Assembly: GCA_032158295.1 (NCBI GenBank) | Contig: CM063258.1 | Coordinates: 4,112,001-4,176,000, forward strand | Direction of reading: 5' to 3' | Origin: Pycnopodia helianthoides | Lineage: Eukaryota; Echinodermata; Asteroidea; Forcipulatida; Asteriidae | Length of the DNA stretch: 64,000 nt | Shown: positions 1 to 11,000 of the stretch, one piece after another | How positions within the stretch are numbered: the stretch's first letter is position 1 | Layout: the number at the start of each line of letters is the position of its first letter | Translations under genes and position numbers: made by a program | Notes under the pieces: model-generated | Seen by the model: only the letters and a program-made list of their open reading frames with translations | Told to the model about the DNA's origin: nothing | Database searches by the model: none

Positions 1-116
1 TATTTCAAGGGATGTTTTCTACTATCATCATCATTAGGCCGTGTAAGTTTTATGTAAATCTGTGATCAAAAAGTATGTTTTACAAGTTTTGTTCTTACCA
101 ATTCTGTAATGTTCCT
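1..116. mobile_element. F2 TTAA-flanked (piggyBac-type) MITE, partial
   Basis: The right end of the F2 element, ending CCAATTCTGTAATGTTCCT followed by TTAA. It is cut by the window edge. It matches the right ends of the copies at 29856, 36114 and 48750. Confidence 0.85.
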
Positions 117-2544
117 TTAAATAAGAGTGGATGCTCTGTCATCATATTATCATGAGGTTTTTATAAGCGAGGTGCTAATGCATGACAGCTGGACTTTGAG
201 TGACGGTGGCTAGTTGATTGGGGGTGTATGGATTGCAATTAATGACCTCATTATTACCGAGCCGGCGATCGGATTCATTAGGTAACGCTGCCACCAGCCA
301 GCGTCTTCAAAGTTTCTTGTATGACAGGGAAAACAAACGAATAAGTTTCTAAATTGATCCTGAAATTAGTTTTTATTTTTTGTATTTTCTGGCGAGGTTT
401 GCAGTCACACCATGAACGAAAAACAATCTCTCCATGAGCTCTGATGGTTCTAAAATAAACCACTGGCGTAACAACTCGCCACAAATCATACAGAGATTAT
501 TTTCATGTACATTGTGTAACTGCAAAGTTTTACCAGATTGTATCTCCACCATGCAAAGTTTCAAATTCCCACTTATTTTTTTTAACGTTGTTTAAAAGTT
601 ATCCTTCTCTTTCTCTAAACTTTATTTCTGGTGACTTTCGTTTGCATTTTTATGAGAGAATATGTACTTCCCTTTTCTTTTTCTTCACCTGCTTTTTTTT
701 AAATGATGTACTACATTTATTTTTTACATGCCAATGCTTGCTTGCTTGTTAGTGTTCAATAATGCTGAATTCTTGCCTAATGAGACTAATCGGACAACGT
801 TATTGTGTAAATTGGTATTTTCTAGCTCATCTTTAGATTTTTTTAAGTGATGTTACCACAGCGTTCCGCCCCCCGCTCCCATTCAAACTCATGCAACAAA
901 AACCAGAGGCAGGAAGAGAAAGATAGTCTGGTCTCCTTTTGATGGGATGAAAATCCAGTATTCACGATTGCACAAGTGTGCACAGAGAACTTGACAAAGA
1001 TGGTGGGATAAAAGGTATGTTGAAGAGTGTTTTTAAAAAAAACCTGGGAACTCTTTGAGCCTAAGTCTGAGGGAAAACGCGGGTGGTTCGGGTGAGTACC
1101 ATCTAGCTTTTAGATTTATTCAGTTTGATTGTAAACCAGTAAACATTTTAATGGGAAAGCCCAGGGATTGTGTGGGTTAGCATTCGAGAAGTTGTGCTCA
1201 TCGAAGAATTCCTGATAAATTTGGTAAACTTGGCAGAAGTGCCTCTTCGCAAATTTTACTGGCATCATTGTAAAGAGCAGACATGCATCTTTGTTGGGAC
1301 ATAGAGAGGAAACTGTCAAACGGTGTCTTCGGGTTTTTTCTATGTCACTGAAACTAAGGGGGAAAAAAGAAGGAATTTGGCTGAAAAGTTTCATGTCTGG
1401 TAAAATTTTAACGAGGAACATCAGCGATTCCACAGCAGACCATCAAGAATTCCTGTTTTACTGTTGCCTTGTTTTCCCCTCCCAACAGGAACATTTCAAA
1501 TGAATTCGGACATTTCTGAGTTTTAAGATGCTTTCTTAGTGGGTGGTTTGAATCAAGCGTTTACATCACAAGTATTTTATTTGTTAGTGGTATTATAATT
1601 AAGTGGCATTTGTTGTTTTTTAACTGTAACTGATATTCCTGTACAAAACAGTAATTTTGCACTTTAAAAAAATTAGCCGTTTTAGTTTGCGGAGATTAAA
1701 AAATTTAACAAAAAAATTTAATGTAAAGGTTACTTTGACCAAAGCAGTGTGAATATAGCTAGGTGAAGGAGGGAGGGTAGTGTGGTAGTGGGCAGGCACT
1801 TTTCATGACGGATTAATCATTGTATCAGTGCAAAAACTTTGTATGTACGCGCCGCGATACGTCCTTTTTGCATGGAACATTTTTGTGCGAGATAAAACGT
1901 TTTTACAAAATCGAGATAATACGTTTTTTTTGCACCGACACAACGATATGTGGGTTGCAGTAATATCTACCTCATGTAAGAACATGCTGCATATAAAGGC
2001 TTTATTAAAAATAATAAACAGGGCCATATTTCATATAGCTGCTTAAAAACACATTTCTGCTTTACCAGAATATGGTTGCCAGCCATGTTTGGCAAACTGG
2101 TTTTTATCCTTGATGGTTGTTGAGCAATTTTTCCTCTGCTGGGAGCAGCTGTATGGAATTGGGTCGAGGTTTAGGACCAAGTAGAGTTACTTTGTAGAGT
2201 GACAATGTGGTACTCGATGCCAGAGAGATAATGTGCGTCACGGTAGTCAAATTTAGTCCTCTGTAGAGTTTATTCTGTTTTTGTTGGGTTTTTTTTCAAT
2301 TTATAATTTGTTTGGCCTTTTTCTGCATCGACACTTGGTGGGGATTATTTTCCATTACGCAATTTTAGGTCATGGCTTATTGTGATGAAAAAAGGTCTGT
2401 TAATTTTTTTTACAAATTTACAATAGAGGGAAGGAAAGAGTGAATGTGGAGGTAGTGTCGTAAGACAGATAAGGATGGGTTGGAAAGACACTTGTTTAAG
2501 TCGTAAAATTGGGTGAGGTTCGCCTCTGGCCTTGTTTTAGAAGT
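117..2544. other. Non-coding, no gene seen
   Basis: AT-rich. Only a decayed F1-like fragment (about 2037-2166, running from a gcttaaaaacacatttctgc start to a gtatggaattggg end) is recognised. Open frames are short and look random. Confidence 0.5.
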
Positions 2545-2704
2545 AGATCCCTTGCATTGGCTGCCATCGCTGAGGTCAAACAATGGAAAAGTGCATGCGT
2601 GTACGCGCTGCGCACTGCGCACAACTCTTAGCCAATGGTCAAGGTGTTCATGGACCTCGGTGAGGGTGCTGTTTTGGGCTTGTGATGTCATATGCAAGGG
2701 GTCC
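2545..2704. mobile_element. F10 MITE (ends AGACCCCTTGCATATGACG-like)
   Basis: Bounded by gatcccttgcattgg and gtcatatgcaaggggtc. It shares ends and the internal agccaatgg and gcgcacaactct blocks with 19553-19702 and 38713-38860. Confidence 0.65.
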
Positions 2705-3136
2705 GCTAACTGAACTCGGTTAACTGGTGGGTTTAAAGTTAATTTGGAGAGCTAAAAACATCATTTGACGGCAAAGTGTACACAAAAATACACTCATGGA
2801 ATTCCACAATCTCTCAGCTTTAAATAAAATATTGAAGGTGCTTTTTATTTTATTATTTTTTTATTTGGTTTGATTACTAGAATTTGATACTTCGCTGTAA
2901 ATTAAGGCATTCTTGTTTTGTAGTTAGAAGAAAGAGTTTTTTAACATGTAGAATTTTGTTTTTTGTTTAAAACACTTTTTGTAAAAAAAAATAAGTAGGT
3001 GAAAATGTAATGTTCTGGCTTTTATGAATGGAAATTATATGGGATATTCCTTCCTTTAAAAAAAAAATGTAGGATCCTGTGATAAGGTTTATCAGGTCCT
3101 TGTATTAACTGCTCATTGGTGCTATTTGTGTTCTAG

Positions 3137-3247
3137 ACCCAATATCATGGCTCTGTTTACCGTGGAATTCTGCGCTTACAGTCCATAGAATTGCAGGGCA
3201 CCGTCAACGTAGAATTCTCTGGCAAGCAGTGCCGTGAAATTGGGCCC
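3137..3247. mobile_element. F1-subtype MITE (short, GGCTCTG variant)
   Basis: Starts CCCAATATCATGGCTCTG and ends GCCGTGAAATTGGGCCC, with internal GTGGAATTCTGCGCTTACAG. The same subtype is at 40678-40925, and weakly at 7345-7422 and 61830-62000. Confidence 0.7.
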
Positions 3248-5996
3248 TTGTTAGACTTTATTTTTTAAAATGAATTCTCTTGTTTTATAGAGATGAGATA
3301 TTAATGTATTGTTTAGTGGTGGTTTTTGTTTTTTTCGCGTATGAACGAATGAAGTGGGGGGGGGGACACCGACTTTGAGATGCTAAGTGGCAGCAGCTGG
3401 TAGCAGACATACCAGGGTAATATCCAGTATTTACCTCATCTTGGGTTTGAACAATCTTTCATGAACAACTTTTTGAGCCTTCAAACCATCAAGGGGTCTC
3501 CAGAAGTTGTTCATTTCATTTGAAGGTTGTGTATGTTTTGAGTGACTGTGGTTATGACAGCATTGACAGAGCTGCCAACATTTGCATCTTGCAATTAGAG
3601 AGATTTTGTACAACAATCAGGGAGATACCTGTATTTAGAATTACATTCCACATAACAGGGGGGAAGTTTCCATAATCAGGGAGATTTTCAAATTTGCTTA
3701 TCAGAGCGTGACAAAGATTGAATCAGGGAGAGTTGGCAGCTCTGCATTGATGTATGCGGTGACCTAGCCTTATTAACCAAAGCTATCCATTCAAAACATA
3801 TTAAATGCAATGGCTACAGGGGGCTCTATTTTCAAATTCCAATCCATATAATTCAATTAAGCCACTGCAGCCGAAAGCCAAACACATCTCCACTCACAAT
3901 GGGGCCCAAGAGCTCATTGAACTTTGACCTCATGGCCATCTTGTTTTCCTTTCCCATACAAATCCAAGGGCCTTTTTTCAAACCTCGGCTCCAGTTCCGG
4001 CTCCAGCTAGGCCATCAATTTTGAAGTAGTGTATATTTTGCACAGTATTTCCAACATCAAATGGAGCCCATTGCTGGAGCCCAAGGAGAGGTCTGGAAAA
4101 ATCCCCTGACGTTGCTAACCAAACCTAAGCCAGTCGGAATCAAGCGGCTACAGCTATGGATGTTTATTGCACTGGCAACATTGAAGAATGGGTGTTTCAG
4201 CATTCCGGCCATAGCCACTTCCGAAGCCGTTAATCTGGGCAACGCAACGGATAAAGTCTTGTTTTTTTCATGCAGGACAAGTGTACAGGGAATCCAACAA
4301 AGATGGCCGTGTCTTGAGGCGATTTCAAACTCATGTACCATCTGAATTAAGTTATTGCTCGGGATTCGTTTAACTGTTCAACAAGTGAAATTGGGGCATA
4401 AAACTGTTTGACGTAGAGATCTGGGGGAGATTTCTCCAGCAGCTGATGATTCTGTAGTATTTTAGCTAGAAGTGTTGTCAACATGATGTCCGAGTTTTGT
4501 TTATGTGATAAGTTATAGTATTAACATAGTTTCTTATAACCTAGCTTTTTAGTTGTAATCGCAGTTTTAATTTTAACGTTCTGGTAGTGTGGAAGAAAAG
4601 AGATGTCTACCTATGATTTGTAAAGTTCTGTGGAAGTTGTTGGCAGGGAAGACTGGAATTGTTCCCGACTATTGCTTATCAAATAATCAATTATTTTGCT
4701 AAGCAGAACATTTCTGTGCTTAGCAAATTTGTGTTTACCTCTACAAAATTGGCCCCAACAAAACTGATCTGTTTTGACTGGAAAAAAAACATATTTCTTC
4801 ATGTCAATCAATCAGTTCAAAGTTCTGATGAAATGATTAATGACACCCCAAAATATAGTTTTCCAAGAAAAGGTAGCTTAAAATAATTTGATTCAAATAA
4901 TTATTAAAGATGTAGTTTGTTTCCTTTATAAATAATACAACACCAACCCTCTGTGTTTTGTGAGTCAATATTTCCTGTTACAGTGTGTCTTGGGACAGCT
5001 CCATTTGTTGACAAAGTGTAAACAAAAAGCGGAAAAAACACTTTAAAATACTGAGAATGTTTATCAAGATTTTAACTTTTTATTTCCCAGTTCCTGAAAT
5101 CTGGATGGGTAAAGGACCCCAATGCTAAGATCATCATTTGTTTTAAACTCGTATTTTTTTTTCTGTTGTCTTGAATCATTAATAGCACGTAGCTTTGTAA
5201 TTAATTAGTTCTTATTTGATACTGAATAAAATCAAAATAATATCTGACTTTGATCGAGTTTTAATCCTTTACGGATCAGCACTGATCCTCAAAGTGGATT
5301 AAGATGGTGATTAAGACAAGAACACCCGCCCTTAATTCCAGGTGGACTAAGACTTAGTTTAACCCCTTTCCCATCATTTCCTGAGTGGTGTATGTCAAGC
5401 AAAAGTACTGTAGAAGTAAAGTCAACGTTAGTCCCTTCACCATTTTAAAACCAATTCCAAGCCTGTTTGTGATATCTGTAATAAGTTGGAATGTTTCACT
5501 ACATCATATTTTTTAATAGAAATTTATAGAGTGTTTTTCAGGCTTTCGATTGTCCGATTACCCATTCGTTTTGTCTTCTCAATTTTAAGAATTGCTGCCA
5601 CGATTTTCACACAATTTGGTGAAAAAGATTGACACTGAAAAAGGCTGAGCAATATAGGTTGTTTTGCCTTAGGCTCTGCAGCCAGGTCTTTAGTCATAAA
5701 TAAATGCCCCTTCATGGTTCATACTTGACATTAGTACCCTCACTGGCAGTCAATATAATCATGTAAACCTTTAAATATACTATGCTTATCAATTATGTAC
5801 AGATTAAATATTAATTTAAACTATGGGAGGTATTCCCTCACATTAATTTAATCAAATGCATGATCTACTACACTGGGTTACTAGTTTTGGTTACCCTGTG
5901 CAAGTGACCAACTACCGGTTCAATCACTTCACCCAAGCAGTTTGACCGTTATTGAGCACGGGTGCTTTTTTAAAATTCATGAACAGTGTTGATACC

Positions 5997-6136
5997 GGGA
6001 GACTTTTGAACACTTGATGGCAGCAGACATACCTGGTAAAATTCCATTGTTTACGTGGTTTTAAGCATGTGCATGTTGCAGAGAACAATGAATTTACGGG
6101 GTAAGTCTGCTGCAACCTAGCGTCCCAAAAGTCCCC
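5997..6136. mobile_element. F9 MITE
   Basis: Terminal inverted repeats GGGAGACTTTTG and CAAAAGTCCCCC, with internal GGCAGCAGACATACC. Paralogue at 47710-47840. Confidence 0.65.
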
Positions 6137-6337
6137 CATTGGTTCACTGTTACTCAATTTTAACAACTAAAACATCCCTTTTATAGCAACTGTTGCTGTA
6201 GTGAGACATGCCCCCAAGAACAAGAATCTTCTGCAGGCCTGATGTTGCAGTTTGGAAAGGGCAAGGGCACCAAGGCGTTTTTCTCCTTGGTAAAGGACAC
6301 CTCTATGAGGAAATTGTAAATTTCTATTGGAATGTTT

Positions 6338-6560
6338 TAACCCTCTTGCTGTCTGACCATTCAATACCATTCACTATGGTTTTGAATGATAGATAAACTG
6401 CCAGCCTGAAATATGATACCATGAGGGAACGCATGTACACAGTACACAGTTAGTTCTGTGCACAGTTGTGCCACCGTAACCTTGGCAGTCGAATGGTTTC
6501 AAATGGTTGGTCAACTCACTGGAAAATGTTGCCAAGAGTCACTGAGAGTAGGTGGGTTAA
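6338..6560. mobile_element. F5 MITE
   Basis: Starts TTAACCCTCTTGCTGTCTGA and ends with an AGGTGGGTTAA-type inverted end. It contains the ACAGTACACAGTTAGTTCTG block. The inverted paralogue at 46858-47088 aligns end to end. It lies in the probable BBLN 3' UTR or just beyond. Confidence 0.75.
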
Positions 6561-6652
6561 GGGGCACGAAGGCAACAACCAGTGGCAACAGAGGCAATTG
6601 CCAGCGTGAAGTATCGGGACTGTTTCTGGGTATCCGTGTTTCCACCAAGGTG

Positions 6653-6840
6653 TTACGAGTTGGTAGTGTCCATGTCCTGGCCCCCCTCCTCCTTCAACCT
6701 CTGGGCAGACATCTCTTGATGGATCTGCCGAGTGGATTCAAGAAGCTCCTTCAGCTTGTTGTTCAAGGAGTCGTTCTTCTGCTCCAGGTTGTCCAGACAG
6801 GAGTCCAGCTGTTCTAGTGTCTCTTCCAGGACTGTGTACT
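6653..6840 (-). CDS. BBLN: BBLN exon 2 (coiled coil) and stop
   Basis: 188 bp after acceptor tttcttccag|AGTAC. It completes a split Glu codon and then encodes the heptad-rich coiled coil and the C-terminal KEEGGQDMDTTNS tail. The conserved block here is the basis of the family call. Confidence 0.95.
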
Positions 6841-7647
6841 CTGGAAGAAAAGTTCAACCATAAACATGGAGGCACATTGGATTTAACCATATTCTAAAAG
6901 AAACTGAGGGTAACAAAAGCAAGCCCTATAGCACCTGGTTTTTATTCTGGCTTCTACTTCTACTTCTACTTCGTTACTCGGCAGGATCCATAAGTTAGGA
7001 CATAAACGCCAAGGAGCAATTATAGTTAAGTGTCTTGCTCAAGGACACAAGTGCCGGGAACGAGATTCGAACCCACATTGTGTTGACTCAGCCACCACAA
7101 CTTGAATTCGGTGCGCTACACCGCTCGGCCACGACACGCTACTGGCTGTCTAGAACAATGGATGAAAACAGTAGAGTCGCAGTCTCCCCATGTTGCTATT
7201 TTTCAAACTGGTTTGTTACAACTTACAATGATGTAAAACTCATCTCTTTGATCGTCTTCACAGACAGCCGAATCCAGTCTGGTGATTTTTGAGATCTCAT
7301 CATGGCAATTAACATATGAAGTGACAGACAATCAGAAGCCCCAGAATTCCTGCGCTGCATTTGCAAATAAGCTTAGAACCCCGCGGTAAGCAGAGAGCTA
7401 TGAAATTGGACCCTGGTTGGACCGAAAAGGGTCTAGGCAAGACCACCCCCAAATGAGTAGCAGGTTTTCTTCCTTGCTTTACAAACTACACCAGCGAGAC
7501 TTTTGGTAAAATTTAAAAAAAGGCAAAATTTGTATTTTCTTTACCTTCTGTTGCCTCGATATTTTCCACGGTTGCAATGGATGTCAAGCTTTTTTCAGAT
7601 GAGTTGCCCTTCGGTGATTTGTTGGGCTCTTCTCCGTATTCACCCAT
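6653..7647 (-). CDS. BBLN: BBLN / UPF0184 bublin coiled-coil protein, complete, two exons
   Basis: Join (minus) 7647-7545, 6840-6653; 96 residues. The acidic, Ser-rich N-terminus (about 34 residues, MGEYGEEPNKSPKG...) is followed by a coiled coil at about residues 36-80 with the family core LDSCLDNLEQKNDSLNNKLK and ELLESTRQ. These line up with SCLDHLEEKND and LQELLESNRQ in human BBLN (83 aa). Start: A at -3 and G at +4 give a good Kozak context, and an in-frame TAA lies 27 nt upstream. Stop TAA follows DMDTTNS. Known of the family: C. elegans BBLN-1 is a small coiled-coil protein that associates with intermediate filaments and keeps the intestinal lumen from deforming; the human protein is a related cytosolic coiled-coil protein. 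A homodimeric helical role here is inference. The upstream neighbour is FAM102, on the same strand, with a large satellite between. Confidence 0.94.
6841..7544 (-). other. BBLN intron
   Basis: 704-bp intron with GT...AG ends on the minus strand. It holds a tRNA-derived SINE (7020-7135) and a decayed F1-subtype fragment near 7345-7422. Nothing else recognised. Confidence 0.85.
7020..7135 (-). mobile_element. tRNA-derived SINE (Leu/Ser-like head)
   Basis: Minus strand: GTGGCCGAGCGGTGTAGCGC (A-box region), then GGTTCGAATCTC (B box), then CACTTGTGTCCTTGAGCAAG. The tRNA is not intact and has no CCA or proper acceptor stem, so it is a SINE head. It sits in the BBLN intron. Relative at 53744-54012. 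Confidence 0.8.
7545..7647 (-). CDS. BBLN: BBLN exon 1
   Basis: 103 bp from ATG, ending ACAGAAG|gtaaag (phase 1). It encodes the poorly conserved acidic N-terminus ending VENIEATE. Confidence 0.92.
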
Positions 7648-8061
7648 GTTCAATACGATTAGATTTAAATGTTACACTACAGTGACACACTCGATTGACT
7701 GTACTTGAACTTCACCTGCTGAGTGTTTGGAACAGTTTACATTCTAGTTAGACGTCTGTCTTTCAAAATGGAAAGGGTTTCCATAACTCTTCTGAGGGAA
7801 ACAGACCAGAAGAAATATTGGTGATGGAATGCTGTACGTGTTGTGAAACTTATATGGCCTAATGGAAAATATTGATGACCGAATTCAAAACAACACCGAC
7901 CGACTTCTACCCGGAAGATGCATACGTAATGTATGAATGCAGGATAAAAGCATGTGACTGCAGTATAGCGCCCTCGTTAGCTCAATTCTTGCCAAGTTGA
8001 GCCAAAGACAGAGTACACAAGTACATTTTCATCGTGAAATTGTGAGTATAAAACCAGGATA
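7648..8061 (-). promoter_or_regulatory. Presumed BBLN 5' UTR / promoter region
   Basis: About 0.4 kb of non-repetitive sequence between the BBLN start and the satellite. On the minus strand it contains an ETS-like TCTTCCGGGTAGAAG around 7907-7921 and a TACGTA-type palindrome next to it (7924-7929). No TATA box is placed convincingly. Assigned by position only. Confidence 0.4.
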
Positions 8062-11000
8062 CTGGTATCAATATTTGCCAATAGCTTATACACTGGGTAA
8101 AGTTCAAAATAATAGCATCTGTAGGCCTACAGCATACTGTACTGTTATGAGCTTTATTTAGGCAAATATTGATACTTTAAAAATAGGCAAAAAATTGGAA
8201 AAGTCACAAGGGGTAAGTCCAGCAGTTTTATCAGATTTTGGCCAATTTTTCAAGTTGTGTTTTAAGGCTACAGAATGATAAAGTAGGCTCTACTGATGCC
8301 ATTTGATATAACTTGACCCAAGTTGTGAGCTCTATTTTTGCAAAAATTGATACTTTTCAAATAGGCCAAAAATTGAAAAAGTCACAAGGGGTAAGTCCAG
8401 CAGTTTTATCAGATTTTGGCCAATTTTTGAAGTTATAATTTAAGGCTACAGAATGATAAAGTAGGCTCTACTGATGTGGTTTGATATAACTTGACCCAAG
8501 TTATGAGCTTTATTTAGGCAAATATTGATACTTGGAAAATAGGCAAAAAATTAAAAAAGTCACAAGGGGTAAGTCCAGCAGTTTTATCAGATTTTGGCCA
8601 ATTTTTGAAGTTTTAATTTAAGGCTACATAATGATAAAGTAGGCTCTACTGATGTGGTTTGATATAACTTGACCCAAGTTATGAGCTTTATTTAGGCAAA
8701 TATTGATACTTTTAAAATAGGCAAAAAATTGAAAAAGTCACAAGGGGTAAGTCCAGCAGTTTTATCAGATTTTGGCCAATTTTTGAAGTTGTGATTTGAG
8801 GCTACAAAATGATGAAGTAGGCTCTACTGATGTGGTTTGATATAACTTGACCCAAGTTATGAGCTTTATTTAGGCAAATATTAATACTTTTAAAATAGGC
8901 AAAAAATTGAAAAAGTCACAAGGGGTAAGTCCAGCAGTTTTATCAGACTTTGTCTAATTTTTCAAGTTGTGAGTTTAGGCTACAAATCGATGAAGTAGGC
9001 TCTACTGATGCCTTTTTATATAACTTGACCCAGGTTATGAGCTTTATTTTGGCAAACTGTTATACTTTTAAAATGAGCCAAAAATTGAAAAAGTCAAAAG
9101 AGGTAAGTCCAGCAGTTTTATCAGATTTTGGCCAATTTGTCAAGTTGTGATTTTAGGCTACAGAATGATGAAGTAGGCTCTACTGATGCCATTTGATATA
9201 ACTTGACCCAAGTTATGAGCTCTATTTTTGCAAAAATTGATACTTTTAAAATAGGCCAAAAATTGAAAAAGTCACAAGGGGTAAGTCCAGCAGTTTTATC
9301 AGATTTTGGCCAATTTTTGAAGTTATAATTTAAGGCTACATAATGATAAAGTAGGCTCTACTGATGTGGTTTGATATAACTTGACCCAAGTTATGAGCTT
9401 TATTTAGGCAAATATTGATACTTTTAAAATAGGCAAAAAATTGAAAAAGTCACAAGGGGTAAGTCCAGCAGTTTTATCAGATTTTGGCCAATTTTTGAAG
9501 TTGTGAGTTTAGGCTACAAATCGATGAAGTAGGCTCTACTGATGCCTTTTTATATAACTTGACCCAGGTTATGAGCTTTATTTTGGCAAACTGTTATACT
9601 TTTAAAATGAGCCAAAAATTGAAAAAGTCAAAAGAGGTAAGTCCAGCAGTTTTATCAGATTTTGGCCAATTTGTCAAGTTGTGATTTGAGGCTACAGAAT
9701 GATGAAGTAGGCTCTACTGATGCCATTTGATATAACTTGACCCAAGTTATAAGCTTTATTTAGGCAAATATTGATACTTTAAAAATAGGCAAAAAATTGG
9801 AAAAGTCACAAGGGGTAAGTCCAGCAGTTTTATCAGATTTTGGCCAATTTTTCAAGTTGTGTTTTAAGGCTACAGAATGATAAAGTAGGCTCTACTGATG
9901 CCATTTGATATAACTTGACCCAAGTTGTGAGCTCTATTTTTGCAAAAATTGATACTTTTCAAATAGGCCAAAAATTGAAAAAGTCACAAGGGGTAAGTCC
10001 AGCAGTTTTATCAGATTTTGGCCAATTTTTGAAGTTTTAATTTAAGGCTACATAATGATAAAGTAGGCTCTACTGATGCCATTTTATATAACTTGACCCA
10101 AGTTATGAGCTCTATTTTTGCAAAATTTGATACTTTTAAAATAGGCAAAAAATTAAAAAAGTCACAAGGGGTAAGTCCAGCAGTTTTATCAGACTTTGTC
10201 TAATTTTTCAAGTTGTGAGTTTAGGCTACAAATCGATGAAGTAGGCTCTACTGATGCCTTTTTATATAACCTGACCCAGGTTATGAGCTTTATTTTGGCA
10301 AACTGTTATACTTTTAAAATGAGCCAAAAATTGAAAAAGTCAAAAGAGGTAAGTCCAGCAGTTTTATCAGATTTTGGCCAATTTGTCAAGTTGTGATTTT
10401 AGGCTACAGAATGATGAAGTAGGCTCTACTGATGCCATTTGATATAACTTGACCCAAGTTATGAGCTCTATTTTTGCAAAAATTGATACTTTTAAAATAG
10501 GCCAAAAATTGAAAAAGTCACAAGGGGTAAGTCCAGCAGTTTTATCAGATTTTGGCCAATTTTTGAAGTTATAATTTAAGGCTACATAATTATAAAGTAG
10601 GCTCTACTGATGTGGTTTGATATAACTTGACCCAAGTTATGAGCTTTATTTAGGCAAATATTGATACTTTTAAAATAGGCCCAAAATTGAAAAAGTCACA
10701 AGGGGTAAGTCCAGCAGTTTTATCAGATTTTGGCCAATTTTTGAAGTTGTGATTTGAGGCTACAAAATGATGAAGTAGGCTCTACTGATGTGGTTTGATA
10801 TAACTTGACCCAAGTTATGAGCTTTATTTAGGCAAATATTAATACTTTTAAAATAGGCAAAAATTGAAAAAGTCACAAGGGGTAAGTCCAGCAGTTTTAT
10901 CAGACTTTGTCTAATTTTTCAAGTTGTGAGTTTAGGCTACAAATCGATGAAGTAGGCTCTACTGATGCCTTTTTATATAACTTGACCCAGGTTATGAGCT

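Larger units (their letters stand above)
2705..6337. other. Non-coding downstream of BBLN, MITE remnants only
   Basis: It contains an F1-subtype copy (3137-3247), F9 pieces (3376-3436 and 5997-6136) and an F4 fragment (6243-6300). The 94-codon open frames on both strands near 4060-4345 are overlapping shadows without a recognised product. Confidence 0.5.

Noticed and set aside
4057..4345. Overlapping 94-codon frames on both strands
   Set aside because: Mirror-image open frames in a moderately GC-rich patch, with no recognisable product or splice context.
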